From Bacteroidota bacterium (GTDB lineage: Bacteria; Bacteroidota; Bacteroidia; Flavobacteriales_F; PHOS-HE28): a DNA stretch of 48,345 nucleotides. The notes beneath the pieces were generated by a model. That model did not search any database and was not told where the DNA came from. It saw only the letters and a list, made by a program, of their open reading frames with translations. Position 1 is the stretch's first letter, and every line of letters begins with the position of its first letter. The stretch lies in the NCBI GenBank assembly GCA_018267055.1, contig JAFDZF010000195.1, forward strand, positions 1 to 48,345, in the 5' to 3' direction. This document shows positions 1-7,048 of this stretch, one piece after another. The translations under genes were made by a program, and so were the position numbers.

Positions 1-775
1 CGCCGCACTTCATCAGCTTGATGTTGACCCCGCCGAACACGCCCGGCGCCCGCTCCAGATCCTCCGGCCCTTGGATGGATTCGTCGCCGTAGATGCAGAC
101 CGGGATCCGGGCCTGTAGGTCCCGCTGGTGATCGGCCCGATCCACGGCGAACGGTTGCTGCAGGGCCAGCAGCCGATTGTCTGCCGCGGCCACGAGCGCC
201 AGCGCTTCATCCACGTCGTCCAGGCCCTGGTTCGCGTCCAGGAACAGCTGGCGGCCGTCCAGCCGCCGGACGGCCTCGAGCATCGCCATGGATGACCGGT
301 CTTTTATTTTGATTTTCAATGCATTGAATGCCGGAAGTTCAAGCAATTTATCAGCCACGTCCCGCGGCTCGGTGATCCCGATCGTCACCAGCGCGACAAC
401 TGACTTTGATAGATGGATATCAAGTAGCTGATAAATAGGAAGTTGTTGCTGATAACCGACCAGATCGATCCAAGCCATGTGCAGGCCGGCCCGACATCCT
501 TGCTGACCGGACCCGAAAGCATCGGGATCGTCCAGCACCGCACGCAGCGCATCGCTGTCGGCCAGCCCTGATCGCCCCAGGGCCTCCAGTCGTTGGACCA
601 CCTCCGCCGGCTTCTCCTTCAGGTAAGGCGGCAAGGTGACCTCCCCATAGCCCACCGCACCATGCTCCTCCAGCCGGATGAAGAGGCTGTCGGTGCCTTC
701 GCGCACCCCATGGGCGGTGCCGAACGGATGGATGAACCGCAGCCGGTACGGACAATAGCTGATGCGCAGGGCCAT
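1..775 (-). CDS. Dipeptide epimerase (enolase superfamily), C-terminus cut off by the window edge
   Basis: About 258 residues are visible, read from ATG at 775. The pattern is that of the muconate-lactonizing subgroup of the enolase superfamily, closest to L-Ala-D/L-Glu-type dipeptide epimerases, which invert an alpha-carbon in dipeptides, often during peptidoglycan recycling. Visible motifs are a KIK catalytic pair (codons near 325-340), LDANQG with the first metal Asp, GDES with the third metal Asp, and NIKLMKCG carrying the opposite-face Lys at the window edge. The second metal ligand, normally Glu in an EQP motif, reads QQP here (near 155-165), which is unusual. A more upstream in-frame ATG near 832 exists, but the -7-like element CAATTTCG six bases before 775 favours the shorter start. 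Bases about 298-440 are visibly AT-richer than the rest of the gene. o-Succinylbenzoate synthase is the main alternative assignment. Confidence 0.82.
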   Translation of the reverse strand, partial: MALRISYCPYRLRFIHPFGTAHGVREGTDSLFIRLEEHGAVGYGEVTLPPYLKEKPAEVVQRLEALGRSGLADSDALRAVLDDPDAFGSGQQGCRAGLHMAWIDLVGYQQQLPIYQLLDIHLSKSVVALVTIGITEPRDVADKLLELPAFNALKIKIKDRSSMAMLEAVRRLDGRQLFLDANQGLDDVDEALALVAAADNRLLALQQPFAVDRADHQRDLQARIPVCIYGDESIQGPEDLERAPGVFGGVNIKLMKCG

Positions 776-781
776 GGGGTG

Positions 782-789
782 CGAAATTG
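782..789 (-). promoter_or_regulatory. -7-like promoter element of the epimerase gene
   Basis: The minus strand reads CAATTTCG, then CACCCC, then ATG at 775. It resembles the Bacteroidota -7 consensus TAnnTTTG and leaves only six bases before the start codon. The assignment rests on recurrence of the same layout elsewhere in the window. Confidence 0.4.
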
Positions 790-865
790 GGCCGCCGCGA
801 TGCACCCGCCAGCCCGCCCCCGGACGAAGCATGAACGATCCCCGGCCGATCGCCTCCGGGAATGG

Positions 866-894
866 AAAAGCCCCCGGGGTCGCCGGGGGCCTTT
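866..894 (-). terminator. Intrinsic terminator of the SRPBCC/effector-binding gene
   Basis: An 8-bp GC-only stem pairs 870-877 with 883-890 around a 5-base loop. On the minus strand it is followed by TTTTCC. It lies 21 bases past the stop codon of the gene ending at 915 and separates it from the epimerase gene. Confidence 0.75.
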
Positions 895-914
895 CCACGT
901 CCGGAGCGGACCGG

Positions 915-1949
915 TCATTTGACCATGTAGTAGATGTTGGTGAGCCACTTGGTGGTGTCCTTCTCCGCCATGGGATCGGTCACGTACTCCTCGATCACCA
1001 CGTCGCGGAGGGCCAGGTTGTTGGCTTTCATCATCTCGTCCATGGCCAGGTGGGCCTCCATGCTCTTGTCGTAGGCGCCGTGGTATGGGATGAGGAGCGC
1101 TTTGCCGGCGGGCACCACGAAGGTCTCCCAGCCCTTCACCTTGGTGTCGGCACCGGCCTTCACGGGCATGGCGGCCATCACGTCGGCCTGCTTATTGGGC
1201 TCGTCCCACTTGAAGTAAACGCCGCTGGGGGCACCGGCCATCTCCAGCTTGGCCTCGCCCAGGGCCTTGCCTTGGGCCGGGTAGTTCTTGCCGAAGAAGG
1301 CGCCCATCTTGTCCCACTTCACCACCTCCCGCTTGCCCACGTACACCATCTCGGGGCGCTCCACGGTCTCGATGGCGAAGCCGCGGTAGGTCTTGGGCTG
1401 TGCGGCCATCTTGGCGGCATCGTCCTCGCTGAGGGTCTTCAGCTTGGCCAGCCCCTTCGCGAATTCGCCACCGATCATCTTGTCCATGTCCATGAAGACG
1501 CAGAAGGCGCGGCCCATGAACCCGTTCTCCGAATCGAACGACCAGGTGGCCTTGGTGCTGTCGCCCAGGGCTTCATAGTTCAGGTCGGCGTTGGCTTCCC
1601 CGCCCATCATGCCCTCGAACAGGAGCTTGATGCCCATGTGCTTCTCCGCCTCGATGGCGGTGATCTCCTGGGAGCCTTTGCCTGAGGAGCCCCCTTCCCA
1701 CCGGCTCTTGGATCCCACGGCACCGTCCTCCCCCTCGTAGGTGACCTTCGCGGTGGGGTCCATTTCCAGGAACGGGCTCCACTCGTTGTTCTTCTTCAGC
1801 GAGCTGGCATGCGACCAGACCACGGCGACCGGGGCCTTGATCACCGTGGAGCGCTCCACATGGCTGTGCTTGGGTCCGATCAGTCCGAGGATGAGGAAGA
1901 TGACCAGCACGGCCGCCAGGATGATGAGGAGGGTCTTGAGTGCTCTCAT
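915..1949 (-). CDS. Membrane-anchored SRPBCC / GyrI-like effector-binding protein
   Basis: 344 residues. An N-terminal hydrophobic segment (about residues 5-24) should anchor the protein in the inner membrane. It is followed by a polyketide-cyclase/START-like SRPBCC domain (about 35-180) that begins with the typical ERSTVIKAPVAVVW strand. The C-terminal half (about 195-344) resembles the GyrI/AraC effector-binding fold (RPEMVYVGKREVV, then LIPYHGAYD, ending LTNIYYMVK). Both domains bind small hydrophobic ligands in other families, but the ligand here is unknown. ATG at 1949 was chosen because the hydrophobic anchor follows at once. It is divergent from the lipoprotein gene at 2094 and has its own terminator. 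Confidence 0.8.
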   Translation of the reverse strand: MRALKTLLIILAAVLVIFLILGLIGPKHSHVERSTVIKAPVAVVWSHASSLKKNNEWSPFLEMDPTAKVTYEGEDGAVGSKSRWEGGSSGKGSQEITAIEAEKHMGIKLLFEGMMGGEANADLNYEALGDSTKATWSFDSENGFMGRAFCVFMDMDKMIGGEFAKGLAKLKTLSEDDAAKMAAQPKTYRGFAIETVERPEMVYVGKREVVKWDKMGAFFGKNYPAQGKALGEAKLEMAGAPSGVYFKWDEPNKQADVMAAMPVKAGADTKVKGWETFVVPAGKALLIPYHGAYDKSMEAHLAMDEMMKANNLALRDVVIEEYVTDPMAEKDTTKWLTNIYYMVK

Positions 1950-2058
1950 GGGTCTTGGTATTTTCCGAAAGATGGCGGCTTTTCCGTGGACGGCCAAGCA
2001 GCGCCCATGGCGTATGGGAACCCGTCCGATGCGGGCGCAGCGGACGGCTGGCATGGTT

Positions 2059-2066
2059 TTTCTTTG
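2059..2066 (+). promoter_or_regulatory. -7-like element upstream of the LPP20-like lipoprotein
   Basis: TTTCTTTG, close to TAnnTTTG, lies 27 bases before ATG 2094 in the divergent intergenic region. Confidence 0.4.
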
Positions 2067-2093
2067 CACGTCCCCCACCCGAACGCACCACCC

Positions 2094-2666
2094 ATGAGGA
2101 CCTTCCGTACCCCCCTGCACCTTTCGTTGCTCACGCTCTGCCTGGCAGCGGCCCTGCCGGCCTGCAAGAGCACAAGCCCCGCCGGCGAGAAGGTGAAGAT
2201 GCCCTTCAGCGGCAACAAGTACGAGAGCAACAACCGGTTCTTCCGGGGCACCGGCACCGGCGTGAGCGTGAAGCAGAACATCGCCCGCAGCAAGGCCGAC
2301 CTGGACGCCAAGAACCAGGTGGCCGCGCAGGTGAAGACCAACATCCGCGCGGTGACGGACCAGTACCTGGGGCAGACGGAGAACGCCGCAGCGGCCGATG
2401 TGGCCGACAAGTTCCAGACGCTGGTGCGCGAGGTGATGGACACCCAGCTGGCCGATCTGCGGAAGATCGGCGAGGAGACGCGCTACAACGAGACCACGAA
2501 GGAGTACACGCAGTACGTGGCCTACGAGATCAAGAAGAACGCCATGTTCCGCTTCATGAAGAAGCAGGCCCGCGTGGACGACAAGATCAACGACATCACG
2601 CGCAAGAAAATCGAGGACATCCTCGACGAGGAAATCAAGAAGGCGGACGCCGAGGACCACGATTAG
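2094..2666 (+). CDS. LPP20-like lipoprotein of unknown function
   Basis: 190 residues. A signal peptide runs into a lipobox-like LPAC at about residues 21-24, so the mature protein should be lipid-anchored, in Bacteroidota usually to the outer membrane. After a short linker, residues about 55-110 (KQNIARSKADLDAKNQ, then VTDQY) resemble the LPP20/FlgP-like fold, in which repeated short helices pack on a small sheet. The C-terminal third is rich in Lys and Asp/Glu and predicted helical. No catalytic motif is visible and the role is unknown. It stands alone between a divergent gene and the protease gene at 2763. Confidence 0.72.
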   Translation: MRTFRTPLHLSLLTLCLAAALPACKSTSPAGEKVKMPFSGNKYESNNRFFRGTGTGVSVKQNIARSKADLDAKNQVAAQVKTNIRAVTDQYLGQTENAAAADVADKFQTLVREVMDTQLADLRKIGEETRYNETTKEYTQYVAYEIKKNAMFRFMKKQARVDDKINDITRKKIEDILDEEIKKADAEDHD

Positions 2667-2762
2667 GTCCGGCGGTCCTGCCAACGTGACCGTTCCGGAC
2701 GATCGGTGCCGATCTTGCTAGGCCCAGGCATCCCGGACCCAATCCCCGGGGACTGAACGAAC

Positions 2763-3449
2763 ATGGCCGGAGCGTGGATGATCGGGATCGTGGTGATGCT
2801 GGTGAGCTTCTTCGTGAGCCAACAGCTGCGGAGCCGTTTCCAGAAATACAGCGCGACACCGCTGAGCAACGGCATGAGCGGTGCGGAGATCGCCCAGCGC
2901 ATGCTCCGCGACCACGGCATCACCAATGTGCAGGTGGTGAGCGTGGCCGGCCAGCTGACCGACCACTACAACCCCGCCACCCGGACGGTGAACCTGAGCG
3001 AGCCCGTCTACCACGCCCGCAATGCCGCCGCCGCCGCGGTGGCCGCCCACGAATGCGGCCACGCCGTGCAGCACGCCACCGCCTACAAGTGGCTGGCGAT
3101 GCGCAGCGCGCTGGTGCCGGTGGTGAGCATCGCGAGCAACCTGGTGCAATGGGTGCTGCTGGGCGGCATCCTGCTGATCAATACCTTCCCGCAGCTGCTG
3201 CTGTTCGGCATCCTCCTGTTCGCGGCCACCACGGTCTTCAGCCTGGTCACCCTGCCGGTGGAATACGACGCCAGCCGCCGGGCCCTGGCCTGGATGGAGC
3301 GCAGCCACATCGTGCAGCCGTCCGAATACGCCATGAGCGCCGACGCCCTGAAGTGGGCCGCCCGCACCTACCTGGTGGCGGCCCTCGGCTCGGTGGCCAC
3401 GCTGCTCTATTACGTGATGATGTACCTGGGCGCCAGCCGCCGGGACTGA
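2763..3449 (+). CDS. YugP-type membrane zinc metallopeptidase (Zn_peptidase_2, DUF1 family)
   Basis: 228 residues. A first membrane segment (about 5-20) precedes a cytoplasmic-type linker with RFQKYS. The zinc motif HECGH sits at 96-100, followed by a long hydrophobic region with two membrane spans (about 112-165), the family motif PVEYDAS whose Glu is the likely third ligand, and a last membrane helix near the C-terminus. Order and length match the YugP family of integral membrane proteases, whose substrates are unknown. The stop codon is 10 bases from the tail of the convergent pseudogene. Confidence 0.88.
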   Translation: MAGAWMIGIVVMLVSFFVSQQLRSRFQKYSATPLSNGMSGAEIAQRMLRDHGITNVQVVSVAGQLTDHYNPATRTVNLSEPVYHARNAAAAAVAAHECGHAVQHATAYKWLAMRSALVPVVSIASNLVQWVLLGGILLINTFPQLLLFGILLFAATTVFSLVTLPVEYDASRRALAWMERSHIVQPSEYAMSADALKWAARTYLVAALGSVATLLYYVMMYLGASRRD

Positions 3450-3459
3450 GCGGTCTCCC

Positions 3460-4509
3460 CTACCGCACCTCCAGCACCACCGGCAGGTGGTCGGAGAAGC
3501 CTCCCTTGTAGTCGTCGCGGCTGTAGGTCTTGTCGGGCGCCAGGCCGAACCTGGGATGCTTGAACAGGAGGCGCTCATCCCGGAAGGCCCTGGCCGATGC
3601 GGCCTTGGGACCCTCGCCCGTGCGGAAGCCCCGGCTCACGATCATCTGGTCCAGGTAGCCCCACCGGCCGTCGTGCAGTTAGCTGCCGTCGGTGTCCTGG
3701 GGGGGCGTGCTTGCGCACATCAGGTCCACCAGGTCCTTCGCCGCATCGTCGCGGCACCCCGCGCGCAGCCCTTCCTGGATGCTGCGGTCCTGCGGGTAGT
3801 CGTTGAAGTCGCCCATGATGAGCACCTTGACCTACGGGTCCTTGGCCAGGATCGCGTCCACCTTGTCCCGTACCACGCGGGCGGCGGCCAGGCGCTTGGG
3901 CTCGCTCTCCGCCGCACCTTCCCGCCGGCTGGGCCAGTGGTCCTGGAAGACGTGCAGCCGGGCGCCGGACGCCAGGCCGAGCTCCACGTACAGGACATCG
4001 CGGGTGCGGTCGCTCCCCAGCGGCACGGCCAGCGGCTCTTTCGCCAGCACGGAGGCATAGGCCGCGCGGACGAGCAAGGCCACGTCGATGCCCCGTTCGT
4101 CCGGGGAGTCGAAGTGGACCACCTGGTATCCGCCTTGGTCCAAGGGCTTCGTCCGGACGAGGTCGGCGAGCACGGCGCCGTTCTCCACCTCGGTCAGCCC
4201 CACGATCGGCGGCAGTTCGGTACCGGTCCACGCGATGGCCCGGGCGAGCTGCCTCAGCTTGTGGCGGTAGCGCTCGCCCGTCCAATGCAGCTTGCCGTTC
4301 GGCAGGAAGTCGTCGTCGTTGGTGCGTGGATCGTCGAGGGTGTCGAAGAGGTTCTCGACGTTGTAGCTCACGATCACCTGACCGGCGAGCGGCTTCAGCG
4401 GGCGGTCCGGCGCGGCCGGGCCGGGTGGAACGCCCACGTCCTCATGGGCCGGCACCGGACCGCAGGCCAGGGCGGTGAGGGCCAGCGGGAGGAAGAGGCG
4501 CAAGGCCAT
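3460..4509 (-). pseudogene. Endonuclease/exonuclease/phosphatase-family lipoprotein with two in-frame stop codons
   Basis: One reading frame runs from ATG 4509 to TAG 3460 (about 350 codons) and is interrupted by TAG at 3832-3834 and TAA at 3679-3681, with no frameshift. The N-terminus has a lipobox-like ALAC. The family motifs are all present but split: SYNVENLFD, GLTEVEN and FQDHWPSR lie before the first stop, GDFND between the stops, and YLDQ plus the terminal SDHLPVV after the second. Each stop is one base from an expected sense codon (AAG or GAG to TAG; the usual Tyr of a GSY motif to TAA). The catalytic Asp/Asn and final His cannot be made by normal translation, so the protein should be inactive. 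It starts two bases after herA and was probably co-transcribed with it. A sequencing or assembly error remains possible. Confidence 0.85.
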
Positions 4510-4511
4510 GG

Positions 4512-6035
4512 TCAGCGGCGGGTCTTGACGCCCAGCACGCCGAGCAGGCCGCGGGTGAGCTCACGGAACACCGTGCGGCCCACCTGGCGCACCATGGTGT
4601 TCTTGCTGATGTCCTCGATCACGCTGGTCTCCTTCTTCACCGGCTTCGGGGCCGGTGCGGGCGTAGGAGCGTCGCCGCCCTGGTGGTCCTTCAGCCGCTT
4701 GTCCAGGATCTCGCTCGCGCTCTCGCGATCGATCACCTCGTTGTACTTGCGCGCCAGCTCCGAACCGTTCGCCAGGGCCTGGAGCTCGTTCGGGGCGAGC
4801 ACGTCCATGCGCGTGCCCGGCGACCGCACCAGCGTGTGCGCCAGCGGCGTGGGCATGCCCTTCTCGCTCAGCGCGGTGACGAGCGCCTCGCCGATGCCGA
4901 GCGAGGTGAGCAGCGCCTCGGTGTCGTAGAAGGCGGTGATCGGGTAGTTCTGGGCGGTCTTCTTGATGGTGGTGCGGTCCTTCGCGGTGAAGGCGCGCAG
5001 CGCGTGCTGCACCTTCAGGCCCAGCTGGCCCAGCACGCTGTCCGGCACGTCGCCCGGGTCCTGCGTGCAGAAATAGATGCCCACGCCCTTGGAGCGGATC
5101 AGCTTGATGATGGTCTCCACCTGGTCCAGCAGGGCCTTGGTGGCGTTGTCGAAGATCAGGTGGGCCTCGTCGATGAAGAGCACCAGCTTGGGCTTCTCGG
5201 GGTCGCCCACCTCGGGGAAGGTGCTGTAGATCTCGGCCAGCAGGCAGAGCATGAAGGTGCTGAAGAGGCGGGGCCGGTCCTGGATGTCCGTGAGCCGGAC
5301 GATGTGCACCACGCCTTTGCCGTCGCGCAGTGTCAACAGGTCATGCGGGTCGAAGCTGCGCTCGCCGAAGAAGGTGTCGGCCCCCTGCTGCTCCAGCTCG
5401 ATGAGCTTGCGCAGGATGGTGTTCACCGTGGCGGCGCTCACCTGGCCGTACTGCTTCTGGATGTCGGCCTTGCCCTCCTGCGTGGTGAACTGCAGGGTGC
5501 GGCGCAGGTCCTGGACGTCGAGCAGCGGCAGGCCGTTGTCGTCGCAGTACTTGAACACCAGGGCCAGCACGCTCTGCTGGGTCTCGTTCAGCTCGAGGAT
5601 GCGGCCCAGCAGCACAGGGCCGAACTCGCTGGTGGTGGCGCGCAGCCGCGCCCCGGGCTCCTGGCTCAGGGTGAGCAGCTCCACGGGGATGGCGGCCGGT
5701 TCCCACGGCAGGCCCAGCTTCTGGTGGCGCGCCGTGATCTTGTCGTTGGCCGTGCCCGGTGCGGCGATGCCGCTCAGGTCGCCCTTGATGTCCATCAGCA
5801 GCGTGGGCACGCCCTGCAACGAGAGCTGTTCCGCCAGCACCTGCAACGTCTTGGTCTTGCCCGTGCCGGTGGCCCCGGCGATGAGGCCGTGGCGGTTCAT
5901 GGTGCGCAGCGGCACCCGCACGTAGGTGTCCTTGGGACAGTCGCCTTGGAAAAGGGGGGCGCCCAGGAGGATGGACCCGCCAGCGATGGCGTAGCCCTCC
6001 TGCATGGTCCTGGTGAAATCTTCCACGGTGCTCAT
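4512..6035 (-). CDS. HerA-like ATPase (DUF853 / YjgR family)
   Basis: 507 residues. The Walker A motif GATGTGKT is at about 54-61, the Walker B is in LVLFIDEAHLIF at about 285-297, and the sensor-like region CTQDPGDVPDSVLGQLG follows. This is the order of the DUF853/YjgR branch of the FtsK-HerA superfamily, a hexameric motor-type P-loop ATPase whose cellular role is unsettled. The N-terminus before the P-loop is short, as usual for this branch. A proline/lysine-rich linker (about 450-470) separates the ATPase from a basic C-terminal tail. The start at 6035 is supported by a -7-like element five bases upstream. No NurA nuclease gene is adjacent, so end resection with NurA is not supported; the neighbouring nuclease-family gene is broken. 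Confidence 0.88.
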   Translation of the reverse strand: MSTVEDFTRTMQEGYAIAGGSILLGAPLFQGDCPKDTYVRVPLRTMNRHGLIAGATGTGKTKTLQVLAEQLSLQGVPTLLMDIKGDLSGIAAPGTANDKITARHQKLGLPWEPAAIPVELLTLSQEPGARLRATTSEFGPVLLGRILELNETQQSVLALVFKYCDDNGLPLLDVQDLRRTLQFTTQEGKADIQKQYGQVSAATVNTILRKLIELEQQGADTFFGERSFDPHDLLTLRDGKGVVHIVRLTDIQDRPRLFSTFMLCLLAEIYSTFPEVGDPEKPKLVLFIDEAHLIFDNATKALLDQVETIIKLIRSKGVGIYFCTQDPGDVPDSVLGQLGLKVQHALRAFTAKDRTTIKKTAQNYPITAFYDTEALLTSLGIGEALVTALSEKGMPTPLAHTLVRSPGTRMDVLAPNELQALANGSELARKYNEVIDRESASEILDKRLKDHQGGDAPTPAPAPKPVKKETSVIEDISKNTMVRQVGRTVFRELTRGLLGVLGVKTRR

Positions 6036-6040
6036 GGGGG

Positions 6041-6048
6041 CGAAGGAA
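6041..6048 (-). promoter_or_regulatory. -7-like element of the HerA-like gene, near-leaderless layout
   Basis: The minus strand reads TTCCTTCG, CCCCC, then ATG at 6035: five bases between the element and the start codon, with no room for a Shine-Dalgarno sequence. Confidence 0.5.
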
Positions 6049-6051
6049 ACG

Positions 6052-6073
6052 AGAAAAGGGGCCGAAGCCCCTT
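6052..6073 (-). terminator. Intrinsic terminator after dodecin
   Basis: On the minus strand AAGGGGC, loop TTCG, GCCCCTT is followed by TTCTC. The perfect 7-bp stem pairs 6056-6062 with 6067-6073, 26 bases past the dodecin stop codon. Confidence 0.85.
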
Positions 6074-6098
6074 GCCTCCTGTTAACGTTCGGTAAGGA

Positions 6099-6302
6099 TC
6101 ACTTCTCGATGGCGAAGCTGATGCGGCAGTTCACGCGGTACTCCACGATCTTGCCTTTCTCCACCACCGCGCTCTGGTTGGTGATGTTCACCGAGCGGAT
6201 GCCGCGAACGGTCTTGCTCGCTTCCTTCACCGCCGCCGCCGCGGCGTCCTCCCAGCCGTTCTTGCTGCTGGCGAGGATCTCGATCACTTTCAGGATGGCC
6301 AT
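6099..6302 (-). CDS. Dodecin family flavin-binding protein
   Basis: 67 residues, the usual dodecin length. The family pattern is complete: VIEILASSKNGWEDAAAAAV, EASKTVRGI, then IVEYRVNCRISFAIE at the end. Dodecins form hollow dodecamers that store or buffer riboflavin, FMN or related flavins in the cytoplasm. The Trp of NGWED is the residue that stacks on the isoalloxazine ring in characterised dodecins. The gene lies 21 bases behind the DUF937/DUF2780-like gene on the same strand and ends at a clear terminator, so the two probably form an operon. Confidence 0.95.
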   Translation of the reverse strand: MAILKVIEILASSKNGWEDAAAAAVKEASKTVRGIRSVNITNQSAVVEKGKIVEYRVNCRISFAIEK

Positions 6303-6323
6303 ATGGTCCGGGTTTTGGGTGTC

Positions 6324-6758
6324 CTAGCTGAAGAGTTTGCCGAGCATACCCTTGGCCATGCCGGCCAGGTCGCCGCCGCCGAAGCCGCCGATGACCTGCT
6401 TGAGGTTGCCGGCGTCGCCGCCCACATGCTTGCTCACCAGGTCGGTGATCATGGGCAGGAGCATGTCCTTGACGCCGCCGGCCTTGGCCGCATCGAGGCC
6501 CACCTGGCCGGTGAGCTTGCCGCTGAGCACCTGGCCGATGTTGCCCAGGATGCCGTCGGCGTTGGCGGTGTTCTTGGCGTTGCTGAAGAGGTTCAGCACG
6601 TCGTCGAGGCCGAAGCCGTCGGCGCCGCCGATGACCTGCTTCACGCTGTCGGCCGCGGCGTGCACCGAGCCGGTGGCCTGCTTCTCGTTGAGGCCGAGCT
6701 TGCTCATCAGCTCGGGCGTGGCCTGCTGGCTGAGCGTGGAAAGGATCTGGTCGAACAT
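6324..6758 (-). CDS. DUF937/DUF2780-like small protein
   Basis: 144 residues, rich in Gly, Ala and Leu and almost without aromatic residues. It begins with helical MFDQILSTLSQQATPELMSK, contains the repeated unit VKQVIGG/LKQVIGG, and has the Gly-rich stretch GGFGGGDLAGMAKG near the C-terminus. This composition fits the loosely defined DUF937/DUF2780 (YidB-like) group, whose function is unknown. There is no signal peptide or membrane segment. It precedes dodecin by 21 bases and probably shares its transcript. The family assignment is by pattern only. Confidence 0.62.
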   Translation of the reverse strand: MFDQILSTLSQQATPELMSKLGLNEKQATGSVHAAADSVKQVIGGADGFGLDDVLNLFSNAKNTANADGILGNIGQVLSGKLTGQVGLDAAKAGGVKDMLLPMITDLVSKHVGGDAGNLKQVIGGFGGGDLAGMAKGMLGKLFS

Positions 6759-6947
6759 GGGGTCGGGGATTGGTGCGGTTAGGACCGGGGCGGGGCCGCC
6801 GGGTCACACGGGGTGCTGATGAAGGTAGCGGATCCGTGCGTACCGGAGCGATCTTTCAACAGGCCGCGGAACGTCCTCCGCCCCCACGGCCTGCGCGGGC
6901 GTAGCCATTTGTGCAACGGGATACCGGACACCCGATCGTTAAAAAGT

Positions 6948-6960
6948 CGTTGACCCAACG
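6948..6960. repeat. Palindromic 13-mer, copy 1, upstream of parA
   Basis: CGTTGACCCAACG: 5-base inverted arms CGTTG/CAACG around ACC. An identical copy lies at 7008-7020. The two copies bracket the likely parA promoter and could be an operator. Confidence 0.6.
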
Positions 6961-6986
6961 GCACGGAGCGGCGCTGCGCACCCCGC

Positions 6987-6994
6987 TACTTTCG
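6987..6994 (+). promoter_or_regulatory. Possible -7 element for parA-parB
   Basis: TACTTTCG matches TAnnTTTG at seven of eight positions. It lies 54 bases before the parA start and between the two palindromic 13-mers. Confidence 0.45.
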
Positions 6995-7007
6995 CCGCCG
7001 TCGGAGC

Positions 7008-7020
7008 CGTTGACCCAACG
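7008..7020. repeat. Palindromic 13-mer, copy 2, upstream of parA
   Basis: CGTTGACCCAACG, identical to 6948-6960 at a 60-bp offset, and 28 bases before the parA start codon. Confidence 0.6.
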
Positions 7021-7048
7021 CTCCGGCCCTCCCAAACCAAGCATCGAA

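Larger units (their letters stand above)
6759..7048. other. Divergent intergenic region upstream of parA with repeated palindromes
   Basis: A 290-base gap between two divergent genes. No coding signal was seen. It holds two copies of CGTTGACCCAACG exactly 60 bp apart and a -7-like TACTTTCG at 6987-6994 between them. No parS-like palindrome (GTTTCACGTGAAAC type) is visible. Confidence 0.6.

Noticed and set aside
3460-4509. Programmed stop-codon readthrough or an altered genetic code in the nuclease-family gene
   Set aside because: Two different stop codons (TAG and TAA) are involved, there is no visible recoding signal, and neighbouring genes use both codons as normal stops.
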